64,000 bases of DNA from assembly GCA_030323885.1 (NCBI GenBank), contig CM059186.1:147189810-147253809 (forward strand), read 5' to 3'. The position numbers and the translations under genes are program-made. The DNA is from Branchipolynoe longqiensis (taxonomy: Eukaryota; Annelida; Polychaeta; Phyllodocida; Polynoidae). Shown one piece after another: positions 54,136 to 64,000 of the stretch (positions are counted from its first letter, which is position 1; each line of letters starts with the position of its first letter). The notes beneath the pieces were generated by a model. It was not told where the DNA came from. It was given only the letters and a program-made list of their open reading frames with translations, and made no database searches.

Positions 54136-55594
54136 GCACACCTGTATTGAGCCTTGATGTGTACCCAGTCAGAGATGATTAACTACATGGCCGTGATGGG
54201 GAGGGGCGGGTAGAGCTAATTTAAGCCGCCTTTATTTACGTTGCATTAATTTATTCTCACGCACACAATTACTCTACACGCACTAGGCATAGATCTATAT
54301 AATGGACCGTTTCTCCCATTAACCTACACCCGTTGGCTCACCGATTAATATACATAAAGGAACAGCGGAAATTTGGTTAAAGAGGGAATTAGATCGACTC
54401 TTTAAAGCATTTCTTTAAAGCATGACTAGAATTACGGTAAATTTGCAATAATAAAGAATAAGAAAAGTAAGCCAATTCTGTCTAATTTAAGTGGTTTTAT
54501 GCCGGCACCCGTCACAACGCACGGTACGTTATAATTCGTGTTCGGTATGTGTAAGGCCTAGACTATATAGACTGCTTTCATTTAAAATGAAAATATTAGT
54601 ATTGAGGCAGTGCCGATGGGATTTAGATTGATCGAAGAGGTATTTTCTTTAAAATAGTTACCATATTTCTCCCCCCCCCTCCCCACCCCAACTTTTTAAT
54701 TTGATGCTGTTCCTCTGTTATCTCCAGTCAATCATATATGATGACAGAGACAGTCCAGGTAAACATGTAAAATTTAAGACCTAAATGCACTGGGATTGGT
54801 CGGACTGCTTCACTGGTCACAGCTGGTCCAGTGTATTATTAACAACCCCACCCCAACAACATAATTCATAAACTCACATAACTAACTGCATACAGAAGAT
54901 AACTTCTGCTTACATTCTAAATACTATGTAAATACTCACATTGATCTGACTAATATTGATCTAGTTATATGACACTACTGTACCATATTGTTATGGAACT
55001 TTTGGGTTTCAGAATTTCATTGTGTTACATGATGCAAATTGTGTAATCAACAGGTATTGTACACCTTATTCTATATACCTTTTGTGTAAATAACCCTGAA
55101 TTGAAAAATGGCTGGAAGACCAGTGCTTTGGCACTGACAAAAGACTTATTCAGCAGAAAAAAACATATTTACCAAAAGAAAAATGTGTGGTTGCAATAGC
55201 TGACATAAAGGAGGTGCTTATTGTTCAGTTCCAAGCACCTACTAAGCTTACCTTAGAGACGTAAACGATTGCGGGTGTTGATAATGCAATAAATTAGAGC
55301 CTGTAGGCCTACTAACGCAACCATTCTAGACCTGGACACATTTGTTCGTGTGAGAATAGATCTACATTTGAGAACATCCAGTAAATTGATGGTGAGCTTT
55401 AGTTTTTCTTTTAAAATATATTTGTTAAATACTGTGCTTGATTCATAATGCAGTACGTTTTAATGTGGAATACTACCATTCTATCATGTTATTCGTGTGT
55501 GTCATCGTGTCCTTTGTAACCATTATTCCCCCTCTGGCTGTGGCCTTTGACATACACGTGAGGGCAGGGTGTATTCCCTCTCCCCCTCTCGACG

Positions 55595-55595
<1 letters not shown>
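54136..55595. other. No gene recognised
   Basis: AT-rich. A poly-C run lies near 54672-54683. No exon or repeat family was recognised. Confidence 0.5.

Positions 55596-55651
<56 letters not shown>
55596..55651. repeat. (TA)n microsatellite
   Basis: (TA)n with one CA interruption; the adjacent MITE begins within its last units. Confidence 0.95.
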
Positions 55652-55654
<3 letters not shown>

Positions 55655-55828
55655 TAAAACCTCTCTAAATCGACCGACCTTGGGACCCACTTTAAGTAGA
55701 CTATGTAGAGAGGGGGTCGCTTTAGGGAGTTAGAACATGGTTACAATGGAATTGTTGGGACCCAAATAAAGCGATCGATATAGGTGAGTGGTCGATATGT
55801 GGAGGTGGTCGGTTAGAGATGTTTACTG
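55652..55828. mobile_element. pogo-like MITE, copy 2
   Basis: 'gagtaaaacctctctaaatc' start, interior 'gggacccaaataaagcgatc', end 'gtcggttagagatgtttact'. Same orientation as 34942-35133 and next to (TA)n. Confidence 0.82.
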
Positions 55829-56222
55829 AATATATATATAGTTTGTGACATATCATGTTCATGTGCTCTGGACCATATATTTAGTACATAGATCACATGG
55901 ATAGTCAGTAATTCATGTTTTATTTAATAATTAGCTGGTTATAAGGGCACAACCTGTCTATTATATATACATTTATATACACATGTTGCGATAGATCATG
56001 GACACATACTCTGTGACATATATTTAGTGTGCGATGACATGGCTAGTCAGTAATTTCGGTTTTTATTTTAAAATGAGTATATATATGGCTATATAATCTT
56101 ATATCTCTATCTCTCTATATATATCAGCTAATTATTAAATAAAACATGAATCACTGACTAGACATGTGATATGGTACAGATCATGTACACATGATCTGTC
56201 AAAAGAATGTATACATAACCGA

Positions 56223-56262
56223 TATTATATATATATATATATTCCTCATGTGTATGCCTTAG

Positions 56263-56308
<46 letters not shown>
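56223..56308. repeat. (TA)n microsatellites
   Basis: Two (TA)n tracts (56223-56242 and 56262-56308) just before the next MITE. Confidence 0.95.
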
Positions 56309-56311
<3 letters not shown>

Positions 56312-56486
56312 TAAAACCTCTCTGTACCGACCCCACCACAGATCGACCACTCCCCTATATCGATCGCTTTATTTGGGTCCTAACAATACCATTGTAAGGA
56401 TATTTTAGCTCTCTAAACTGACCACCTCCCTAAATGGACCACTTAAAGTCGGTCCCATGGTCGGTCGATTTAGAGAGGTTTTACTG
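56309..56486. mobile_element. pogo-like MITE flanked by TA, copy 3
   Basis: The ends 'cagtaaaacctctctgtacc' and 'gatttagagaggttttactg' are inverted repeats of about 20 bp and TA lies outside both. The interior is inverted relative to copies 1 and 2 ('gatcgctttatttgggtcct'). Confidence 0.87.
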
Positions 56487-56819
56487 TATATCTCACAGTT
56501 TTGATTGATCACATATTCGAATTCACTACAAATACATATACACACTATATAGAACATAAACGGCTAGAAACTTAATACCATTACTAATATAGGATCTGTA
56601 GCACGTGCGACCTTTCTAGGCGGATACACAGGACGGTCAGTTGCATATTCGGCTCAAAACGGGATACCTTGCTGGCTTTTCTGTTCTGTGCAATGTGTTT
56701 GTGCCAATTGCTAATCATAATAATGTGAGGGGGTGGTGTCGGAAAACTATGCCACCTGGCTGGGGCGCTGGGTGGAAACATAGGTTGCGTTGTTGTCCCG
56801 TATAGCATGCATTTAACGC

Positions 56820-57830
56820 TGGCCACTCAATGAGCGGCGGGGTGTGACTGGAAGGTCAGAGCGGACTGACCGACCAGCCCTTATCGTAATCCTATTTTCA
56901 CCCCATAGTACCATTGGGGGTTGAGGGGGGGATATGGGGGAGTGGGGGGTTCCCACACCCACAGCTATAGCCAGGCAGGGCATGGGTGGTGTGGGGAGGG
57001 AATATCCCTCAGTGGTGGTGGTGGCGGCGGCTTTGGAGGAGAGGCTGGGCAGGCACTCCATAATGCCCACCACGCGCCATGCCCGGGAGGAGGAGTGATG
57101 ACTGTGGCATAGTACCATAGCACAGCATCACGGGCGGAACGACCGTGTGAGCTGCAGCGCACATATAGGCTAACCCAGGCAACACTGCCCCGGTTCTATT
57201 GCGGGCCAGACGGGCCTGCCGACCGCCGACCACTGCCCCGTGCCCGACGCTCCGGAATCCTACCAGCTTCATGTAAATAGATGATTCCCCTCCATGAAGG
57301 CCGGGCCACTGTAAGGCGATAATAATATGGACGCGGGTTTCTGTGGGCTGGTCACCAGGGCGGAGAGGCGGGGTGTGGCGGCGGCGGCGACGGCGGCGGC
57401 GGCGACGGCAGTGATGATGCTGGTGGTAGTGGATGCCACTTACCTCGGCTACTGTCGGGTGGACGTTGTAAACCACCAGCTGGGGGTGATCCGGAGCTAG
57501 ACACGGCGGTATAAGGTCGAGTGGGTTGTGTTATTGAGGTAGCCCGACGTGCAATCCGCAATGTCTCATTTTGGATCCATCCCCCTTCCCCTTCCGTCGT
57601 GTGCAGCGCTCTGGTGACAGTGGCGCTCCTATGTCTACTACTGCTGGTGGCGGTATGGTGGCAGTGCTGCTTCTGCTGCCGCCGCCGCCGCCGCCGCTGC
57701 TGTTGCCGGGTCTTCCTCCCGCCACTCCGACGGTGTTGGTGCTGCTGCTGCTGTTAGTGCTGGGTGCCTTAGCTGCTGCTGCTGCATTCACTCCTGCTGC
57801 GCATGGCGTTATAGTTCAGTAGAGTGTTAC
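56820..57830. other. GC-rich patch, possible 5' gene region
   Basis: GC-rich with CG dinucleotides and GGT/GGC/CCG/CTG trinucleotide runs (for example 57006-57032, 57376-57412, 57678-57700 and 57738-57790), unlike surrounding AT-rich DNA. On the - strand a consensus donor CCGAG/GTAAGT lies at about 57441-57440. Upstream of it two overlapping readings are open: one from an ATG at 57791 (MNAAAAAKAPSTNSSSS, later APLSPERCTRRKGKGDGSK), stopping at 57531, and one reading through to the donor (PTRPYTAVSSSGSPPAGG). No family was recognised. It could be a CpG-island promoter with a first exon, or simple-sequence noise. Confidence 0.25.
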
Positions 57831-58228
57831 CTGCCTAGAGCTCATACTCATAGCTAAATGTATCAATGCTATCTCATAGCCACCCATGCATGTTCACCAA
57901 TGAAACCAAACTCCATCTTATTAAAAGCCAACAAAACGAATGTGATTCTCTGTGGCGATTCTCTCTCAATACAAGTACAAATGGATCATTTAGCTTCTTG
58001 TCTTGCAACACTTCTAGGCACTTCATCAGAAGCAGTCCGGTATTTACATTTTAGTGCAGGAGGTAGTCATCCAGAGACTTGCAATTTCCTGCATATATAA
58101 TTTCAATAGAAGGCGCACTTTAGGCCCTGTACGGCAAAGTTTACATTATAAATACTTAGAAAGGATAGGTGGAATTGCATAATTTATAAAGTATAGATTA
58201 AATGCCCCAATTCACTATTATTGAAAGG

Positions 58229-58505
58229 TTGATTGGTTGTTGAATTTTTACGTCCTAGCATCTAAGGTCATATTAGAACAGATACCGACTTGTGACAGTG
58301 CACACTCATGGTGACTTTATAGTGCTGCCTTACTGGGAAATCAGGCCCCTTGCCACCATGACCCAATATCCCACTCAGTCACATTATCCTGACACTGAGC
58401 TAAACAGTCCTTGCCATATCCTATTAATGCTGAGTGCCTGGCTAGGAAGCAACAAGTATCAATTTGATAAGCCCGCGCTCTGCCGATTCGGCCACTGCAT
58501 CCAGT
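58229..58505 (-). mobile_element. SINE, tail type A, with internal head deletion
   Basis: 'ggttgttgaatttttacgtc', 'cagataccgacttgtgacag', 'ttgccatatcctattaatgc', 'gcaacaagtatcaatttgat', then directly 'aagcccgcgctctgccgatt', 'cggccactgcatcc'. The segment holding box B is missing. Confidence 0.85.
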
Positions 58506-58911
58506 ACATTGTTCAAGCAGGCTTGTGATACTTTCCTGTAGGGTTATATGGAACCTTTCTATCACATTCACAGTAGATTGCTTGTTCAAAGCCCTCCTTT
58601 TAAATATGGTGCAATGCTATTTCAAAGAAGAACTCTGACAAGTTCTATGGTTGCTTCCCAACCTATGTCCACTCTTACCGCTGAGAAGGGGCAGTAGGAC
58701 TGAAAGGATGTAATAGTCACAGCTTGACCACAGTGGCCCTTGGTCTTGGTTGGGTTCTAAATACCTCTAAGATAATGGGTAGTTTCAACATAAACAAATT
58801 ATGACTGGATATATTGGATTATAATAATTATGGATAAGTAAGATTGTGTTGGTCATGTTACTGTTCCTTTAAACACTGTACATTCTGCATTGGGTCTGTT
58901 AGCCGGTTAGT

Positions 58912-59034
58912 CACTACACAGCAGCAAATGTTTAGTAGGTGCACCAGATTCTAAGTTGGATATGTATAATCAAATCTAGATAAGTGCTTAGATTTCTGAT
59001 ACTTGATGCTTTAACTGGACTAAGCAGCTTTAAG
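58912..59034 (+). mobile_element. 'GCATAGTCCGATG' element, right end
   Basis: 'agcaaatgtttagtaggtgc', 'aatcaaatctagataagtgc', 'actggactaagcagctttaa'. Confidence 0.7.
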
Positions 59035-59287
59035 CCAATCACCCAGCAGCTTTAGGGCTGTCATATCTATGTGGACCTCATTAAACATCACCATCAATTT
59101 GTCTTTGCCATAGCTGTCTGGCCATTTTAACTGAGTTTACTTAGCCAAAGAAAACAGTTAACCGCAGATCGAAAGCAATGGCATTTGTCACATCCATTAA
59201 GAACCATATTATGATCAGTGTAGGGAATTGTCCAAGAGCAGAGATCTGGAGCAAATGAATCGAGCTTTTGATATAGTGACTGGTGTG

Positions 59288-59435
59288 TATAAATTGCATA
59301 GTCCAGTGGTTTTAATACTTTTTTTTGTTTATAGATAAATAAATATATAAGCTTGATTGTTATAATCTATATTACTTTAGTTTGAAGTAACTTTTATTTT
59401 GAAAGACTATCTGTTTTTGAATAGGTCCTTATTAA
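59288..59435 (+). mobile_element. 'GCATAGTCCGATG' element, left part
   Basis: 'aaattgcatagtccagtggt', 'gcttgattgttataatctat', 'tttagtttgaagtaactttt', then degraded. It again shows 'ttataatcta' without an insertion. Confidence 0.7.
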
Positions 59436-59512
59436 TATATGCGGCGCGGCATTCAGCTAGTTTTTCAGCATCAGCTAATTTGACCCTCTGATTTGCAAAT
59501 AATGTTTCTTAA

Positions 59513-59695
59513 GCTTCAATGTAAGAGGGCTCCGAACGAAAGTGGCATTGCAAGCACCAAGGGAAGATGAAGTTCACGGTGGTACACCATGTTGAGCAGC
59601 TGAATAAACAAATCAATTGTAGAAGTATATATATTGCTTCCATAGTCCAACTCGAACTGGACCAAAGTTCGGTACAGGAACAACGGAGTGTCTGT
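59513..59695 (-). pseudogene. LINE reverse-transcriptase C-terminal fragment
   Basis: The - strand reading LYRTLVQFELDYGSNIYTS followed by LLNMVYHRELHLPLVLAM matches the pattern L..LVxSxLDYGs.vY...L...h...LRL.LGA at the end of the reverse transcriptase of I/Jockey-like LINEs. The continuation SEPSYIEA is in a different frame. Short, frameshifted and truncated on both sides. Confidence 0.65.
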
Positions 59696-59999
59696 CTGCT
59701 CATAAGTCTGAACTGGTCAGCATCTTTACAATATCTATAATTTTCAGGAATTGCACGTTAAGGGAATTAATATTTGGTCACCTAATTTAGTAATTAGGTC
59801 TAAAAATTAGGTTTCTTCGACAACGTAAATTACACCTCTATCCATTGTCAGTTCTAATTCTGAATGCAACCAGCAAAGCTAGCAGAAATTCTAGCTTTGA
59901 AAATGTAATGCCATCCAGGACTGCATCCTATTAATAAAAGGTTGCAACTGTTTCTCGAGGACTTTCATACAAGAATCACCACAGCAAATCATGAAATCA

Positions 60000-61225
60000 G
60001 CCACATAAATACTACAGCCCCCCCTCCCTGTTAACAGCATCCTACTCAAAAAGATTACTGCATTGGGGGAAGGGGGGCATCTATCAATATTTATAGAATA
60101 TTACCTCTAGATTTCATTAATGTGCATTGGTCATGTTGTTTGGCTGCGTTACGAGGAACCGATCCCCATACCCACCGATCACTGAATTACAACACCACTG
60201 CCATCTGCTGTGTTCTTATGACACTTTCAACCACTTCCGATCGACGATATTGCAACTCCCCGTCCCTACTCTAGGCGGTGCCACAATCGTGACCCACCAA
60301 CTGGTGAGTACTCAGTGAACCCAATAACATTAACACCTCCGGTAGTCTCACCCAGCTACCAGCACTTCTCCACCAAATGCCGGACCACCAACACCTCTAT
60401 GCCTATTTTGACCGCCCACCCATCCCTGCACTCAAAAACCATTAAGCAAGGGTTGATTGCCAGGGTCGTGGGAATTGAACCCTTGACCTCATGACCCCAT
60501 TACTTGAACTTTGACCTCATTACCAGTAACCCCATGACAACTCTCCCACTCCTATTGACACTTCTATCATTTGACCTATTATATTATACCCATTTGACCT
60601 TGATGTAACATTCACCCCATTCCATTGACTGCCCTTGACCTTAGCATTACTATCTTGACCTATTTCTCCTTACATGATTTCACATTGGTAAACACCCCCC
60701 CCTCCTATTAATACATTACTTCGATACATTAATTGCAAATCACCTAACCACATCGACCTGTTCTGCTCTTCACAATTCATGCCAATTTATTGTGGTTTTT
60801 TTTGGTGGTTTTTTGGTGATGGGTGTATTTATGCTGCCCGTAACAGTTAAGTATAATGACTTGTTTTTGCCGCTAGACAGTAATTGTCTCGTGACTCCCC
60901 TTCTTTATATCACTTTCAGTTGTGTTTGTAAGCATTCTCTCACATCCCCCAAACCTCTGTGAGTTTGTTCGTTCTACAATTAAATAATTGTTTGGTTACC
61001 AATAGTTAATTTCTCTGAATGTCTTCACCTTGCTGTGTTAGTGGTTATTAGGTTTTGATTTTAAGTTTAAAGTTCACCTTTTGTATGTAAAACTTTGCTT
61101 GAATTATCAGTGAACTTTCTATTTATTTATTTATCTTTCTTTTTCGTTTTTAATTCATTTTATTTGTTGTTGTCATTAGTCTAACAGTGCATTTAGCTCT
61201 CTTTTGATTAATGTTTTACAAGTTT
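60000..61225. other. No gene recognised
   Basis: A block at about 60470-60680 is rich in 'ttgacctc'/'tgaccc' words (imperfect tandem TGACCT-like text, see findings). Around 60815 lies a weak relative of the 45033/51120 repeat. Confidence 0.45.
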
Positions 61226-61890
61226 CTATTGTCCCTGTATTTCTTCTACTCCCAGTGTATTCCATTCCCTTGCCTTCATGTACTCTGTACTCCTCTCATA
61301 CGATCTGTTTTTGGCTCTATTTCTTATCAGTCTGGGGCCATCACTACCTCTTGTTGCCTTTTTTGTTACCTGCACCCTCCCAGGCTTCCTTGTCTCCCTG
61401 AATGCTGCTATTTTGAGATGTGCTTTTCTCCTGTCATTTAGTGTGTTGACTCTTTCTTTCCTATGGTGATCATCAGGTGGGTGTCTATGTTCCACCTTCA
61501 GACATATCTTAAGTGCTCTATTTTGTAGTCTTTGTAGTTTATCCAACATATTTTTGTTACCCCCCATATATATTACATCACCATAGTCGAAATATGGTAG
61601 TATCATACCTTTATAGATTTTAATAGTCATATTTGTAATTAGGTATTTTCTGGTATTCGCTAATATCCAGATTTTGTGGTTTGCCTTCTTGATAACTTCT
61701 TTCATGGTAAGAACTTTTCCTCCCAAAATTATTGGCTCCTCATTGCCATAGTTGATTTTCCCCCTGCCAAACACTAGGACCTTCAACTTCTTGTGGTTTA
61801 TGGACATCTTGTTGGAGCTACACCAGTTATCTAAAGCTACTAGTTTCTCATTTAGCTTATCTCTGTTCTCTTTTCTGCTATTGCTTGTTG
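61226..61890 (-). pseudogene. LINE (CR1/Jockey-like) reverse-transcriptase 3' fragment
   Basis: A 193-codon open reading preceded by in-frame text extending to about 61890. KMSINHKKLKVLVFG matches the kM.IN..K..vm.F block after the RT catalytic site. MILPYFDYGDVIYMG and KLQRLQNRALKIC match the LPyfdYgd.vy and lQ.lQNralr.c blocks. The end NDRRKAHLKIAAF, PRLIRNRAKNRSYERS and AREWNTLGV completes the LINE C-terminus. The RT catalytic YADD region is missing, so the copy is 5'-truncated although its surviving frame is open. Confidence 0.87.
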
Positions 61891-61952
61891 TGTAATTACC
61901 ATACTATAGTTCCTTGTCGTGTTGTCAAATTATGCAACATGTCTAATATAGC

Positions 61953-61999
61953 GATATAGCGAATGGTAGACAGGAAGTGTGAACACTTATTTGTCTCTC
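61953..61999. repeat. 47 bp block identical to 41666-41712
   Basis: Exact copy of the 41666 block. It lies between the two LINE fragments. Confidence 0.85.
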
Positions 62000-62041
62000 A
62001 TTTTCACTTGAGTGCAAGTAAATAAGCAACACAAGGAGTAA

Positions 62042-62266
62042 TTAGTAGCCTGTCGTGAATAAGGGGTCAAATTTCCCTGGATCATCAGCCCATGCTTTTT
62101 CTAATCTATTCTTGAATGAATTAATTGACTCCGCATCAATAACATTTTGTGGGAGACTGTTCCATATATTTATGATCCTGTTTGAGAAACTATGTTGCCT
62201 TAACTTTGAAATGGCTGTGGGTTTTACTAGTGAATGTGTGTTCATAAGAATATTGCAGCAAAACAA
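62042..62266 (-). pseudogene. LINE C-terminal fragment
   Basis: ISKLRQHSFSNRIINIWNSL and PQNVIDAESINSFKNRLEKA match the common LINE end 'R.hFFs.Ri...WNsLP..vv.a.s...FK..Ld', followed by a stop at 62042. A different LINE lineage from the neighbouring fragment, since both are C-termini. Truncated upstream. Confidence 0.8.
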
Positions 62267-62882
62267 TCAAACCCAATGTCACAAGTCAATACCCATCCAG
62301 ACCTCGGATATTATTTCAAATGTTGTTGGAACTAAAACCTTATGTGTTCGCTTGGCATTTTATCCTAACAATTGTGCAATTAAAAACTTTGTAATCTCAT
62401 ACCAGGGGTCGCCTAGATAAAATATTCACCCCCAACTGAATAAATTCGGCAAAGATGACCTTGGAATGAATCAACTTTAAACAAGCTGTGGATGTCCTTG
62501 TTCCAGTGTGCAGTATTTATCGATATTGGCATAGAGTTGTTGAACTGGGAGAGAATGTTATGGAAGGTTTGCCGACAAAAGTTCACAAGATAAAAGCTCA
62601 CAAGACAAAAGCTCACACCCTTAATGAAAAAAAGACAAAAGCTCACAACAATTAATCTTTCTAATATTATATACATATAAATGTCACAGGTGTATAACAA
62701 GCTGGACTATCTTGAAATGTATTTCTTAAGGGACTGGTCATAGGCGTTTTCTTTTGTTTTCCATTAAAACAAAGGACCAAAATTCACCCTAATTGTCAAC
62801 TTTCAAAAGGACATAACTTTCTTCATATTTGTCCTAGAATATTTAAAGACTATTTTAATATTAATTCACAGTTTTTTCCAAT
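62267..62882. other. No gene; weak SINE-tail text
   Basis: 'aatgtcacaagtcaatacccatccagacct' region (62274-62340) resembles a diverged type A SINE tail. A short run of 'aaaagctcacaa' repeats lies at 62577-62650. Confidence 0.4.
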
Positions 62883-63205
62883 GGAACCGGATGCGGTGGC
62901 TGAATCGGTAGAGTGCAGGCTTCCCGGGCAGAAGGTCGGGAGTTCGAATCCCATGCGAGTTAAACCAATGACTTACAAAATTAATACTTTTTGCTACCTA
63001 GCCCAGCGCTCAACCTTTTTATGAGGGTAAGGACTAGTTAGCTCATTGTCAGGATAATGTGACTGAGTGGGATATCGAGGCATGGTGCCGGCAGTCTTAT
63101 CTCCAAGTGGGGCAACACTATAAAAGTTGCCATGAGTACCCATCCTGATATGACCATAGATGTTGTTAGGACATAAAGCCCCAACAAACAAAAAAGCAAA
63201 CAAAT
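62883..63205 (+). mobile_element. tRNA-derived SINE, tail type A, near full length
   Basis: Head 'ggatgcggtggctgaatcgg' and 'ggagttcgaatcccatgcga', body 'gctcattgtcaggataatgt', tail 'acccatcctgatatgaccat', 'gttaggacataaagccccaa' followed by 'caaacaaaaaagcaaac'. Confidence 0.9.
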
Positions 63206-63816
63206 CTGTCCATTAGCAGCCTACCAGTTAAACTAAAACTCCAACAAACAAAACACGCAAACACCTCTTCCAATGGTACCAGTTATAATACAATACTTTT
63301 AATATTTTTGTCATATAGGCCTACTTAATGTGTGATTCAGGAGGTGTGAACTGAGGTGTAGTAGGTGAGAGCAACTGACTCTGGGAACACCTCTGATTCA
63401 GCTTGTGAGCTTTTGTCTCTTTTTTACAATAAGGGTGTGAACTTTTGTCTTATGGGCTTTCATCATGGAACGTTTGTGGAGTTAACCTAGTTTTCGAATC
63501 CAGATGGCATGAATGTGGAAATGGTCAATTCAATCATTCCCTGCTAATGTTACTAATACCATCTAACTAGTACTACTTTCAATTTAGCAAAGTTCTAACT
63601 AACACTTGTCTAATATTATTCCACAAGCTCTGGGTTTGCTAAGAAATTCCTTATTTGCCACTGGTCCCAAATCAAGAGCAGGTTTTGATGCCAGTATGAA
63701 TGCATCAGCAATGAATTTAATGGGTCTTGAGTTGTAGTAAAAACAGAATATTTTGGTGGTGTAATAAACAATTTATATTATTTCCACCGTTTCCGTTACA
63801 GGAGTTACCTATAGAG

Positions 63817-64000
63817 ACTGGGCGCGGTGGCCGAATTGGTAGAGTGTGGGCCTCGCGTGCAAGAGATCGGGAGTTCGGTTCCCGGTCGAGTCAAATGCAT
63901 ACTTGTCACTTCCTAGCCTGGCGCTCGGCTTAATAGGATAGGGCAAGGAATGGTTAGCTCAATGTTAGGATAATGTGACTGAGTGGAATATCAGGTCATG
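63817..64000 (+). mobile_element. tRNA-derived SINE, cut by the window end
   Basis: The best-preserved head in the window: 'ggcgcggtggccgaattggt' (box A) and 'gggagttcggttcccggtcg' (box B), then 'cttcctagcctggcgctcgg'. It continues past position 64000. Confidence 0.9.

Noticed and set aside
57571..57822. Leu/Pro-rich membrane-like protein on the + strand
   Set aside because: The Leu and Pro runs come from CTG/CCG trinucleotide repeats; no other support.
60127..60318. 63-codon reading frame as an exon
   Set aside because: No family resemblance or conserved border; compatible with chance.
3480..63900. tRNA genes at the box A/box B sequences
   Set aside because: Each lies at the head of a repeated SINE with a common body, cloverleaf arms pair poorly, and copies differ at positions needed for a functional tRNA.

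Overview
This is eukaryotic, repeat-rich, AT-leaning animal DNA. Genes are split by introns with GT..AG borders, and most of the window is intron or intergenic sequence filled with transposable elements. The tRNA-derived SINEs, small inverted-repeat elements, DIRS/Ngaro-type retroelements and LINE remnants suggest a marine invertebrate. A BK-channel beta-type subunit would favour a deuterostome, but that is a guess and the species cannot be named from this sequence.

Only two host genes are well supported. One exon of a p38-type MAP kinase lies on the + strand (2840-3013). A calcium-activated potassium channel beta-subunit-like gene (KCNMB family) lies on the - strand as three exons with matching splice phases (46879-46666, 43704-43481, 41626-41186). 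A GC-rich patch at 56.8-57.8 kb may hold the 5' end of another gene, but this is weak.

The most striking content is a set of tyrosine-recombinase retroelements. (1) 18479-24043 is a nearly complete Ngaro-type element on the - strand. It has gag, reverse transcriptase/RNase H, a tyrosine recombinase and a full set of split direct repeats, and it sits inside a copy of a local ~350 bp inverted-repeat element with no clear target duplication. (2) 25201-27371 is a second GC-rich relative that keeps gag and the start of pol, and it sits inside a SINE. (3) 4688-7710 is a decayed DIRS1-type element with inverted terminal repeats and a recombinase that has lost its catalytic tyrosine codon.

The rest is layered small repeats. 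A tRNA-headed SINE family has at least 15 copies and two alternative 3' tails. A ~350 bp inverted-repeat element family has about nine copies. Others are a ~440-460 bp family with ~75 bp palindrome-bearing ends, a TA-flanked pogo-like family, two elements ending in CATATG(C/T)ATG, and a foldback element built from CCTATG/CGTATG motifs. There are also LINE fragments at 27.7, 59.5, 61.2 and 62.0 kb, minisatellites at 46.9 and 47.7 kb, and many (TA)n tracts. Stretches with nothing recognisable are listed as such.
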